In this document: positions 17,588 through 26,121 of the stretch, one piece after another
Layout of the letters: each line of letters opens with the position of its first letter
Position numbering within the stretch: position 1 is the first letter of the stretch
Source of the DNA: Glaciecola siphonariae
GTDB taxonomy: Bacteria > Pseudomonadota > Gammaproteobacteria > Enterobacterales > Alteromonadaceae
NCBI RefSeq assembly: GCF_042652645.1
Contig: NZ_JBHSGU010000019.1
Span: 70,094-134,093 of the forward strand
Direction of reading: 5' to 3'
Length of the DNA: 64,000 nt
Notes under the pieces: generated by a model
Told to the model about the DNA's origin: nothing
The model's input: the letters and a program-made list of their open reading frames with translations, nothing else
Databases searched by the model: none
Position numbers and translations under genes: made by a program

Positions 17588-18628
17588 GTGATGCGTCAAC
17601 CATCAAAATATATATCAGGTGTATTTATCATCCTGACGCTTTTATTTATTAGTAGTTGTAGTGAGCCACTTGACCATGCATATGCCCTAAACGGCAAAAC
17701 AATGGGAACCACCTACAATGTGAAATTCTATTTGTCGGAGCAGTCGCAGAATGTTGATGTTCAAGCTTTGCAAGCTGAATTGGACCAACGACTAATTGAA
17801 ATTAATCAGCTAATGTCTACTTACATACCCGATTCAGAACTATCGCTTTTGAACCAAGCGATAGCCAACGAACCTTTTCCCATAAGTGATGAAACCCAGC
17901 GTGTCATTAACGAGGCGCTTCGCATAGGTAATATGAGCAACGGTGCGCTTGATATAACCGTAGGCCCACTGGTAAACCTTTGGGGTTTTGGACCTGACCA
18001 AAAGCCAGAAACTGTACCAAGGCCTGAGCAAATAAGTGAACTTGAGCCATTTGTGGGCACAGACAAATTTGTGCTCGATGGCGGTAAGATAATCAAAGCA
18101 CACCACAAGGTGTATATTGATTTATCTACCATTGCGAAAGGTTACGCAGTGGACGAATTAGCGTCGATTCTTAGCGATAAAGGGATAGCTGACTATTTAG
18201 TAGAAATAGGCGGTGAAATGCGCGTTGCCGGCAAAAAGCCAGGGCAGCAAGACTGGCTAGTTGCCATAGAAAAACCGATTACGAGCGAGCGAGCAATTCA
18301 GCGTATACTCTCTATTGGCGATAACGCAATAGCGTCATCTGGTGACTATCGTAATTATTTTGAGGAAGCAGGCGTAAGATTTTCGCACCTCATTGACCCA
18401 AAAACTGCCTACCCCATTCAGCATAACTTAGTAGCGGTGAGTGTGATTGCGCCTACGTGTATTGAGGCCGATGGCTTGGCTACGGCGCTTATTGTTATGG
18501 GAGCAGAAGAGGGAAGAGCCCTTGCCGAGCGTGCGGGCATATCGGCACTATTTATTACTAAAGAAGGTGATGAATTTGTTGAATACCGGTCTACTGCTTT
18601 TGAACGCCATGTAAAAGTGGTGCAGTAA
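17588..18628 (+). CDS. apbE: FAD:protein FMN transferase (lipoprotein)
   Basis: Transfers FMN from FAD to threonine in S/T-G-A-T sites, here those of NqrB and NqrC. About 346 residues. The lipobox FISSC follows a hydrophobic signal, so the enzyme is a periplasm-facing lipoprotein. Family blocks are GKTMGTTYNVKFY, NGALDITVGPLVNLWGFGP, IDLSTIAKGYAVD, EIGGEMRVAGKKP, AIASSGDYRNYF, HLIDPKTAYPI and EADGLATALIVMG, which build the FAD and Mg2+ site. Start choice is uncertain: GTG at 17588 is 10 bases from AGGAG, ATG follows at 17591, and a TTG at 17579 is too near the ribosome site. Adjacent to nqr and nqrM, as expected for its role. Confidence 0.95.
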   Translation: MMRQPSKYISGVFIILTLLFISSCSEPLDHAYALNGKTMGTTYNVKFYLSEQSQNVDVQALQAELDQRLIEINQLMSTYIPDSELSLLNQAIANEPFPISDETQRVINEALRIGNMSNGALDITVGPLVNLWGFGPDQKPETVPRPEQISELEPFVGTDKFVLDGGKIIKAHHKVYIDLSTIAKGYAVDELASILSDKGIADYLVEIGGEMRVAGKKPGQQDWLVAIEKPITSERAIQRILSIGDNAIASSGDYRNYFEEAGVRFSHLIDPKTAYPIQHNLVAVSVIAPTCIEADGLATALIVMGAEEGRALAERAGISALFITKEGDEFVEYRSTAFERHVKVVQ

Positions 18629-18672
18629 GGCATTTTGAGCATTTGAGTGATATTTTTAAATAAGAGGTTTTT

Positions 18673-18906
18673 GTGAGCACATTTATACTGGCATTTGGCT
18701 TTTTCTTGCTAATGGTTTTAGCAATGGGCGTTGGTTATATTTTTCAGAAGAAAACCATTTCTGGCTCTTGCGGAGGATTAGGTGCGCTGGGTGTTTCAAA
18801 AGCCTGCGATTGCCCAGAACCCTGCGACCGAAAAAAGGCCCGTCTTGAAAAAGAAGCTCTGCGTGAGCAAAAGCTAAAGGAATGGAAAGACAATCAAATC
18901 ATTTAG
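18673..18906 (+). CDS. nqrM: Na+-NQR maturation protein NqrM
   Basis: A 77-residue membrane protein (formerly DUF539) needed in Vibrio for assembling Na+-NQR, probably by supplying iron to the NqrD/E site. One transmembrane helix covers about residues 3-24. Then come four cysteines, Cys33, Cys45, Cys47 and Cys51, in SGSCGGLG and ACDCPEPC, the family's metal-binding pattern, and a charged tail. Start is GTG at 18673 with AAGAGG 5 bases upstream. It follows apbE by 44 bases, so both are likely cotranscribed. Confidence 0.93.
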   Translation: MSTFILAFGFFLLMVLAMGVGYIFQKKTISGSCGGLGALGVSKACDCPEPCDRKKARLEKEALREQKLKEWKDNQII

Positions 18907-19262
18907 CTAGCTTATGTTTCCATGAAGTTGGTGGGTCGGGTCAGCACGATGGCTTGAGTACGTGACGAAAAAGAAAAACTTAGTCTGAAAAACGCTGTGG
19001 ACCCATCCTTGGGCGCTCGGTTAAATCCTCGATGATTTTGACGTTTTCAGACTAATCCTGCTGTAGGTCACGTATTAAGCGCATGGTTTTGTCCTACATA
19101 TCTTCGTCAGAACTTAGTCTTTAGTGTTTATACAGCCCCTTTCTTTAAACCGCCTTTGGTAAGCGAAGGCTTGGTTACGCGCATAAATTTACAAGACTTG
19201 CTTAACTTTTGTTCAAAGAAAAGCTACATTAAGTTATTGATTTTATTGTCATCGGATACGCG
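18907..19262. other. 356-base gap with a structured palindromic element
   Basis: No ORF of note. The left two thirds hold the inverted-repeat element at 18959-19074. To its right, TTAGTCT recurs near 19113-19119 and CCTACA at 19093-19098 mirrors TGTAGG in the element. The last 100 bases are A/T-rich and should contain the promoter of the histidine kinase gene, whose ATG lacks an obvious ribosome site. Confidence 0.6.
18959..19074 (-). ncRNA. Palindromic element, possible GGA-motif RNA
   Basis: Outer arms TACGTGAC (18959-18966) and GTCACGTA (19067-19074) and inner arms TTAGTCTGAAAAACG (18980-18994) and CGTTTTCAGACTAA (19042-19055; one base shorter) form a long broken stem. Read on the minus strand the element has three AGGAT motifs (complements at 19005-19009, 19025-19029, 19055-19059). 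The first sits in a CCC-AAGGAT-GGG mini-hairpin (19002-19013), like CsrA-binding loops. It may be a dispersed intergenic repeat, a MITE-like remnant, or a small RNA; strand and function are inference. Confidence 0.4.
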
Positions 19263-22200
19263 ATGCTCCACACCACAAATGCAGCGAGACCTTCGCAGAT
19301 AGGCTCTACTTCATTTATCACTGTTTTTGTACTTGTTATTGTCTTTATTGTTTTGGCCATGTTCGCTACTGCTTTTGCCTTAAAACAAGTTAAACAGCAA
19401 GTGCTAAGCGATTATGGTGACTCTCTTGAAGTTGTTCTTGATACTACCGAAAATGCGGTACTGCAGTGGGTAGGGCGTCAGCAAAGTGCGCTCACGCAAA
19501 TCTCCCTCAGTGACAGTTTTGCTCGACTTAACAGCAGCATTATCGCTGAGCATGTTAATCGTCAACAGAGTTCTTCCTCCTATCAATCAGGCTCAGAGGT
19601 GATGTCTCGCATCAAAGACGAACTTGTGTTACTTCAAGGCATTAAAAATAACCAAGGATTTCTTGTGCTGTCTGCTCAAGGGCAGGTAATTGTTTCAACA
19701 GACGAGCAACTTATCCCGCAAGACTTTAATATTAGACAAGAGCATGATCAGGCCTTTACGCGGGCACTAAGCACGACCACACTCATTCCTCCAATTAAAC
19801 TTCAACACCACAATACCGCGCAAAGATCTATCCTTCTTATTACCGCGCCTGTTCGCGTAAACGGTGAAGTGCTTGCCGTATTGGCAGGCATTTATTTTGC
19901 GCATCAGGAGTTGTCGGATATTGCGCTTTTAGGACGCATCGGTGAGTCAGGTGAAACCTACCTGTTTGACCGTAAAGGAATAATGAGCACAGACTCGCGC
20001 TTCAACTCCACTTTAGAAAAAATTTCACTGATTGAACCTGCGCAGTCAGCCATCATGAATATTCGTCTTTATGACCCAGGTGTTAATCTTATTTATAACA
20101 CCGACGCCGAAAGAGCGATGGACAGGTTAACGTTAATGGCGCGCTCAGCCATAGCAGGACAAAGTGCTAAAAATACGCAAGGATATAGAGATTATCGCGG
20201 CGTTACTGTTATTGGCGCATGGAGATGGTCTGACGCCCTTAACATGGGGATCACGACTGAAATCGACCTAGAGGAAGCGCTATCGAGCTATTACAGTGCT
20301 CGAACGGTCATTATCATACTGTTATTGGCTTGTTTGTCAGTTGTTTTAATTTTAGCCGCTTTTTTATTTAGCAAATTAAGTCGTGCGAATCGCAAATTAA
20401 GTCAAGCTGCTCGTACCTTAGAAGACCAAGTTAAAGAGCGAACGGCACAGTTAGAGCGAGCTATGCAAGAATTACGAGACGAACAAGCCGTCTTGCAAGG
20501 TTTGTTTGATGCCATCCCAGACCCTATTTTCTGTAAAGATAACGAGAAGCGATACATCAAGGGTAATCATGCATTTTTTGATATTTTTGATAAAGCGCCC
20601 GAAGAAGTCATTGGCCGCACCGACAAGGAGATTACGCATCAGCAAGACCAAGATATCTTCTCACAAACCGATGATGAAGTGTTGCGCAGCGGCAAGCCTT
20701 TGGTGATGGAGAGAGTCGGTAATCACGAGGATGGCACTAACCGTGTATTTGAGACCAAAAAGTCTTTGCTTCCATTCGCGGATAAAAAAGCGCCGGGTAT
20801 CTTAGGCATATCGAGAGATATTACTGCACAGCGTAAAAACGAAGACAGGCTGATTCAAGCATCGATTGATGCGCAAGCTGCTAATAAAGCTAAGAGCGAA
20901 TTTCTAGCGCGTATGTCCCATGAAATTAGAACGCCAATGAACGGCGTATTGGGCATGCTCGATTTAGTGCTCGCAAGTTCGCTTACCGCCGACCAATCGA
21001 ATAAGTTAAACGTAGCGAAAACTAGTGCCGCCAGTCTTTTGGGGATCATCAACGATATCCTTGATTTTTCGCGTGTGGAAGCCGGAAAAATGGAGCTGGA
21101 ACAGTTAGATTTCAGTCCCATTCAGCAGCTAGAGGATGCTGCTAAAGCGCTGGCCATTAAAGCCGAAGAGAAGAGCTTAGAGCTACTAGTTGATGTGACT
21201 AAAATTGAGCATGCCATGTTGATTGGCGACCCGATGAGACTGCGTCAAATTGTGACTAATCTGCTAAACAACGCGATTAAGTTCACGGCAGAAGGTCAGG
21301 TTGTTTTGCGGGCAGAAACGCAGCTCGACAGCGACGGGTCGATAAAGCTCACCTGCGCGGTGTCTGATTCGGGCATTGGGATCCCGTCTGAAAAGCTTAA
21401 GGGCCTCTTTGAATCGTTTTCGCAGGTTGACTCATCAACCACGCGCGTTTACGGCGGTAGTGGTTTGGGGTTGGCTATTTCGAAGCGTCTTTGCGAATTA
21501 ATGGGCGGGAGTATTAGCGTGTCTAGCGAACTCGGCCAGGGCAGCTGTTTTGAATTCTCAGTGCGCTGTATGCCAAGCTCGTTAAAACCTCAAAAGCTGC
21601 CTGATTTAGACTTAAGTAATTGGCATGTGTTAATAGTGGACGATAACCAGACAAATTTGGATATCTTGAGCAATCAGTTAGCAAAAATGGGCATCTCTAG
21701 TCACAGCGCCATAAGCGCTAAGTCGGCGCTTTTTGAAATTGAGCACACTGAGCGAGCGTTTGACTTAGTTATCACCGATATGAATATGCCCGTTATGGAC
21801 GGATTAGCGCTTACCAGAACACTTCGGCAGAGGCCTGACACCGACCACATAAAAATCCTCATGTTAAGCTCTATGTCGTTTAATGTAAGCAGTAGCGAAC
21901 TTAATGAAATGGGTTTAGATGGCTGTTTGCTTAAACCGGTTTCGACGATTGACCTGTTCAATACAATCAAATTAGTTGCGGGCAACGACCCGCAGTCAAA
22001 GCGCTCTCATGCTATCACTGAACAGAGCTTAGTGGGCTTAAGTGCTAAATTACCTGCAAAAGAAGACACGTGGCCCGATTATCATCGAATACTCATTGTT
22101 GAAGATAATGCCGTAAATCGAATGGTTGCAGAGGGCTTAATGCAGCAATTTTCACTGCGTTATAGTTTAGCCGAAGACGGTCAGCAAGCCATTGATACGC

Positions 22201-23153
22201 TGCTTAACAGTCCTGATGACCAGCCTTTCACGCTCGTGCTCATGGATTGTCAGATGCCGGTGTTAGACGGCTACTCAGCCACCCGCAAGATTCGCTCTGC
22301 GGCAGCCTCTGAGCGTTATTCAAACATTCCTATCATTGCCATGACCGCAAATGCCCTAAAAGGCGACAGAGAGAAATGTCTAGAGGCAGGCATGAATGAT
22401 CATGTGCCCAAACCCATTGATACCGGTACCTTGAAAAAGGCACTGATAGAAGGGTTTGCGCAATGCCCGGCCCACCTTACCGGATATACCATGCGCTCAG
22501 ACGATACGGCCGGAGCACAGCAAAAGGCAGATCAAACGATGCAGATGGGAATTAACATGCCACAGGCGCCTTTATTAACGATGAACTGGGATGAAAATCC
22601 TCCGAGCTTAGCGGCACAGCCTGACTTTTATGTGAAAAGTTTAGCGCTTTACATCAAGCAGTATGAGCATTTCAGCTTTGCAAACAATGAGGCAAACAAC
22701 AAAATCGAAGCGGCCAATGCGCCTGATACGCAACTGCGCCAAGACATACATACGCTTAAGGGGGGAAGCGGTAATTTGGGCTTTGTTAAGCTGTTTTCTG
22801 CCTGTATAGAGATTGAAAAACGCCTAGAGGATGGCGTTAGCAACGACGCTGATTTAGCGCAAATTGACTACTTGTTGTCTTCGTCTGTCCATGATGCAAA
22901 AGCAATGTTAGAAGTAAACATACGCTCTGTGCAAAATGCCAGCGAACAAGACACGAAGCGCTCGCAGTCAGATATTCTGTTGGATATTGAGGCTTATACC
23001 AATAATAATGAGCTGGTGCCATTTGCGCTGCTAAATGAACTAAAAACCATCGCATCAAATAAACCTGACGACCTTCAACTTAAAAACATGATTGATGCAC
23101 TCGAACACTTTGATTATTCTAGCTTCACTACTATTTTAGGTTCGTCAAAATGA
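19263..23153 (+). CDS. Hybrid sensor histidine kinase, dCache-PAS-HisKA-HATPase-REC-REC-HPt
   Basis: A 1296-residue membrane-bound phosphorelay kinase. Helix at residues 17-40, a periplasmic double-Cache-like sensor to about 345, second helix 347-370, coiled coil 372-410, PAS about 412-520 (IPDPIFCKDNEKRYI), HisKA with His553 in MSHEIRTPMNGVLG, HATPase with NNAIKFTAEGQ, DSGIGIP and GGSGLGLAISKRLCELMGG. Two receivers follow, REC1 with Asp839 in VITDMNMPVMDG and REC2 with Asp995 in LMDCQMPVLDGYSA. A C-terminal HPt carries His1163 in HTLKGGSGNLGF. All phosphoacceptors are present. It overlaps the next gene by ATGA, so the REC-GGDEF-EAL protein is the natural output partner. The start lacks a clear ribosome site. 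Confidence 0.93.
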   Translation: MLHTTNAARPSQIGSTSFITVFVLVIVFIVLAMFATAFALKQVKQQVLSDYGDSLEVVLDTTENAVLQWVGRQQSALTQISLSDSFARLNSSIIAEHVNRQQSSSSYQSGSEVMSRIKDELVLLQGIKNNQGFLVLSAQGQVIVSTDEQLIPQDFNIRQEHDQAFTRALSTTTLIPPIKLQHHNTAQRSILLITAPVRVNGEVLAVLAGIYFAHQELSDIALLGRIGESGETYLFDRKGIMSTDSRFNSTLEKISLIEPAQSAIMNIRLYDPGVNLIYNTDAERAMDRLTLMARSAIAGQSAKNTQGYRDYRGVTVIGAWRWSDALNMGITTEIDLEEALSSYYSARTVIIILLLACLSVVLILAAFLFSKLSRANRKLSQAARTLEDQVKERTAQLERAMQELRDEQAVLQGLFDAIPDPIFCKDNEKRYIKGNHAFFDIFDKAPEEVIGRTDKEITHQQDQDIFSQTDDEVLRSGKPLVMERVGNHEDGTNRVFETKKSLLPFADKKAPGILGISRDITAQRKNEDRLIQASIDAQAANKAKSEFLARMSHEIRTPMNGVLGMLDLVLASSLTADQSNKLNVAKTSAASLLGIINDILDFSRVEAGKMELEQLDFSPIQQLEDAAKALAIKAEEKSLELLVDVTKIEHAMLIGDPMRLRQIVTNLLNNAIKFTAEGQVVLRAETQLDSDGSIKLTCAVSDSGIGIPSEKLKGLFESFSQVDSSTTRVYGGSGLGLAISKRLCELMGGSISVSSELGQGSCFEFSVRCMPSSLKPQKLPDLDLSNWHVLIVDDNQTNLDILSNQLAKMGISSHSAISAKSALFEIEHTERAFDLVITDMNMPVMDGLALTRTLRQRPDTDHIKILMLSSMSFNVSSSELNEMGLDGCLLKPVSTIDLFNTIKLVAGNDPQSKRSHAITEQSLVGLSAKLPAKEDTWPDYHRILIVEDNAVNRMVAEGLMQQFSLRYSLAEDGQQAIDTLLNSPDDQPFTLVLMDCQMPVLDGYSATRKIRSAAASERYSNIPIIAMTANALKGDREKCLEAGMNDHVPKPIDTGTLKKALIEGFAQCPAHLTGYTMRSDDTAGAQQKADQTMQMGINMPQAPLLTMNWDENPPSLAAQPDFYVKSLALYIKQYEHFSFANNEANNKIEAANAPDTQLRQDIHTLKGGSGNLGFVKLFSACIEIEKRLEDGVSNDADLAQIDYLLSSSVHDAKAMLEVNIRSVQNASEQDTKRSQSDILLDIEAYTNNNELVPFALLNELKTIASNKPDDLQLKNMIDALEHFDYSSFTTILGSSK

Positions 23154-24964
23154 TAGATAAAATTTTAAATACCCGCACTATTTTAGCCGTCGATGACGAC
23201 CCTACAAATATTCATGCGGTTGCCGGTTATTTGCAGCCCCATGGGGCTAAACTTTTGGTGGCTAACTCAGGTGAAAAAGCCTTGGAGGTTTTAGCGCAGA
23301 ACATCCCTGACTTAATCATTTTGGACATCAACATGCCGGGGCAATCTGGCATTGAGGTCTGCCGTAAAATAAAACAAGACACCCGACTCGAACAAGTCCC
23401 TGTTTTATTTTTGACCGGCAGTGTTAAAGATGTATCAGAGGCATTCGCTGTAGGCGGTGTCGATTATATTGTCAAACCCGTACGTTCAGAAGAACTACTG
23501 GCCAGAGTGAGCACTCACATCAGGTTAAGCCAACTAGTAAAATCCCTAGATAAGGCCAACCTCTTGCTCGAGAGTGTGAATGAAAGCTTGGAAATGAAAG
23601 TGCAGGAACGCACTTTGGAGTTGGTAACGGTCAATAAAAACTTGCGCATAGAAATTGACGAACGCCGTCGCCTGCAAGACAAAATCAGCTATTTGTCGAA
23701 TTACGATTTTGTGACGCGAATGTTTAATCGTAATTCCATGGAGCAGGAGCTTAAGGTGGTAATGGAAACGCAGAGCGATGCTGATGCCAGGTCGTTCTTG
23801 TATTACATCGACCTAGACCAATTTAAAATCATCAATGATACCTGTGGGCATGTTGCCGGTGATGAGTTGTTGCGACAAATAGCAGAGCTGTTGCGGGGAG
23901 GTTTCGAATTTGCCAGTATTTGCGCACGTATGGGCGGCGATGAGTTTGCTGTCTTATCGCAAAGTTTGAATTTAGACGATGCAATTAAAAGAGCGCACTT
24001 GATAAAGGACAATATTGAGAACCATAGGTTTGAATGGAACGAAGAGGTGTTTAAACATTCCATTAGTATGGCCGTGGTTGAAATCGACGAGGGCATCGAT
24101 TCAGTATCACACCTCCTAAGTATTGCGGAACGAACGTGTTTTGAAAGTAAGCGAAAAGGTGGCGGTGAAGTCTCTATATACAACTACAGTAAAGACTATA
24201 TCGATAAAACTCAGCAGCAGATGAAGATTATCCCGCTGATTCATCAAGCCATTGAAGACAACCAGTTCATTCTGTATTTCCAACATATTTGCGCCAATAA
24301 TGACAGTAAGCTACAGAAGATTGAGGTTTTGCTGCGCTTGCAGGATGAGAGCGGCAAGATAAAACCACCCGGACACTTTATTCCCGTGGCGGAGCGTTTT
24401 CATCTGATTACTGAAATTGATAAATGGGTGCTTAAAAATACCTTCAAGGCGATATCCTCTCTCCCTGAAAATATAATAGTATCTATTAATTTGTCGGGTG
24501 AGTTTATTATCAAGAGTAATGCCGTAGAATTGATTCGCGACTTACTCTTGCAACACAAAGTGCAGCCAAGCCGCATCTGTTTTGAAATTACCGAAACATC
24601 TGCCATTTCTAATATTGGTGCCACTCATCGCTTTATGCTTGAATTGAACGAAACCGGCTGTTTGTTTTCCTTAGATGATTTTGGCACAGGCACATCATCT
24701 TATGAGTATCTCAAACAACTGCCAGTAGATTTTGTGAAAATTGACGGGATGTTTGTAAGAGATATAGAAAATGATGAGATCAGTCGAAAAATGGTCGAAT
24801 CTATTAGCGGTATAGCTCGAGCAAAACAAATTAAGGTGATTGCTGAGTGCGTTGAATCAGAGGCAGCCTTAAACATTATTAACAATATGGGAGTGGACTA
24901 TTATCAAGGGTTTGTTGCTCATAAACCGGAGCCACTTATGAACTTGTTTACACTCGTCAAATAG
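23150..24964 (+). CDS. Response regulator with REC, GGDEF and EAL domains
   Basis: A 604-residue soluble c-di-GMP protein. REC (about 9-125) has Asp59 in LIILDINMPG and Lys109 in IVKPV. A coiled coil follows (135-175). The GGDEF domain has an intact MGGDEF at 262-266, but the RxxD inhibitory site is absent. The EAL domain has EVLLR (Glu392), Asn447 in SINLSG, EITET (479-483), DDFGTG (509-514), Lys530 in VKIDG and AECVE, so the phosphodiesterase residues are present. Both synthesis and breakdown are possible; the usual rule is that one dominates. It is translationally coupled to the kinase, which probably phosphorylates Asp59. dinB starts 5 bases after its stop. Confidence 0.93.
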   Translation: MIDKILNTRTILAVDDDPTNIHAVAGYLQPHGAKLLVANSGEKALEVLAQNIPDLIILDINMPGQSGIEVCRKIKQDTRLEQVPVLFLTGSVKDVSEAFAVGGVDYIVKPVRSEELLARVSTHIRLSQLVKSLDKANLLLESVNESLEMKVQERTLELVTVNKNLRIEIDERRRLQDKISYLSNYDFVTRMFNRNSMEQELKVVMETQSDADARSFLYYIDLDQFKIINDTCGHVAGDELLRQIAELLRGGFEFASICARMGGDEFAVLSQSLNLDDAIKRAHLIKDNIENHRFEWNEEVFKHSISMAVVEIDEGIDSVSHLLSIAERTCFESKRKGGGEVSIYNYSKDYIDKTQQQMKIIPLIHQAIEDNQFILYFQHICANNDSKLQKIEVLLRLQDESGKIKPPGHFIPVAERFHLITEIDKWVLKNTFKAISSLPENIIVSINLSGEFIIKSNAVELIRDLLLQHKVQPSRICFEITETSAISNIGATHRFMLELNETGCLFSLDDFGTGTSSYEYLKQLPVDFVKIDGMFVRDIENDEISRKMVESISGIARAKQIKVIAECVESEAALNIINNMGVDYYQGFVAHKPEPLMNLFTLVK

Positions 24965-24969
24965 GGCGT

Positions 24970-26031
24970 ATGCGTAAAATCATTCATGTCGACATGGATG
25001 CATTTTATGTATCTGTAGAAATTAGAGATAAGCCCGAATTAGCAGGGTTTCCAGTCGCTGTAGGCGGTAAAACAGCGAATAGAGGCGTTTTAACGACGTG
25101 CAATTATATTGCTAGAGAGTTTGGTGTACGCAGCGCCATGCCGGCTGCATTAGCACTTAGAAAATGCCCTAAGCTGATTATAGTACCCGGGCGGATGCAG
25201 GTGTACCAGCAGGTGAGTCAGCATATTAGAGAGATATTCTCGCGTTATACTGAGCTCATTGAACCTCTTTCATTAGATGAAGCTTTTTTAGACGTTACCC
25301 ACTGTGAGCTCTTCAAGGGCTCTGCAACCCTTATTGCGCAAGATATTCGACGTACCATTGAACAGGAGCTGAATCTCACAGCGTCAGCAGGCGTTGCGCC
25401 GATTAAGTTTGTTGCGAAAGTCGCGTCTGATCTCAACAAGCCAAACGGCCAGTACGTGGTCACTCCCGATGAACTTGATGCGTTTATTGAAGCGCTACCG
25501 CTTAATAAAATACCCGGCGTGGGCAAAGTGACCTTTGAGAAACTTCAGCAGCTAGGGCTACTGACCGGTGCCGATATAAAGGCATTACCTGAAAGCGAGC
25601 TGGTGGATAAGTTTGGTAAATTTGGTCGCTCACTCTGGCAAAAATGTCAAGGCAACGACCCGCGTGCCGTAGAGACCTCGCGCATTCGAAAGTCGGTGGG
25701 TGTTGAACGCACCTTCAATACCAATCAGGTCAGCGAAGATGAGCTTGCTAGTTATTTACTTGATAAATTATTGCCGGAACTAACGCGAAGAGCTGAAAAG
25801 TATCTGACTAGCCGAGGCATTGATAAAATTGGTGTAAAAGTAAAGTTCCATGACTTTCAGCAAACGACTAAAGAAATTAAACATCACACAATAGATGCGA
25901 ACGTTTTGCTCGATTTGTTACATGAGGCGCTTAAGCGCGGCGTTGGTAAGCAAGTAAGGTTATTAGGCTTACAAGTAGGTTTACGCCCCCCTGCACAGGA
26001 GCAGGCACAAATGGCCTTTGACTGGGAATAA
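24970..26031 (+). CDS. dinB: DNA polymerase IV
   Basis: A 353-residue Y-family translesion polymerase, near the E. coli length of 351. The catalytic carboxylates are Asp8 in HVDMDAFYVSVE and the pair in PLSLDEAFLDVT. Helix-hairpin-helix IPGVGKVTFEKLQQLG and the little-finger domain follow. The tail QMAFDWE resembles a sliding-clamp binding motif. The gene starts 5 bases after the GGDEF-EAL stop, so it may be read with the signalling operon. I saw no LexA box nearby, which leaves SOS control undetermined. Confidence 0.95.
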   Translation: MRKIIHVDMDAFYVSVEIRDKPELAGFPVAVGGKTANRGVLTTCNYIAREFGVRSAMPAALALRKCPKLIIVPGRMQVYQQVSQHIREIFSRYTELIEPLSLDEAFLDVTHCELFKGSATLIAQDIRRTIEQELNLTASAGVAPIKFVAKVASDLNKPNGQYVVTPDELDAFIEALPLNKIPGVGKVTFEKLQQLGLLTGADIKALPESELVDKFGKFGRSLWQKCQGNDPRAVETSRIRKSVGVERTFNTNQVSEDELASYLLDKLLPELTRRAEKYLTSRGIDKIGVKVKFHDFQQTTKEIKHHTIDANVLLDLLHEALKRGVGKQVRLLGLQVGLRPPAQEQAQMAFDWE

Positions 26032-26060
26032 ATCGGTCATGCTATCTTTTTTGTACTTTA

Positions 26061-26089
26061 TTGGTGACTTATTCGTATCCCGCTATACT
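26061..26089 (+). promoter_or_regulatory. Candidate promoter for the M17 peptidase
   Basis: TTGGTG (26061-26066), 17-base spacer, TATACT (26084-26089), in the gap between dinB and the next gene, 32 bases before the start codon. CAGGAG (26111-26116) is the ribosome site. Confidence 0.6.
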
Positions 26090-26121
26090 TAGCGAAAAGC
26101 GCGTTTCATTGCAGGAGAAGT

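Noticed and set aside
24900..24970. LexA site before dinB
   Set aside because: No CTG-(ten)-CAG dyad in the short gap or the end of the upstream coding region.
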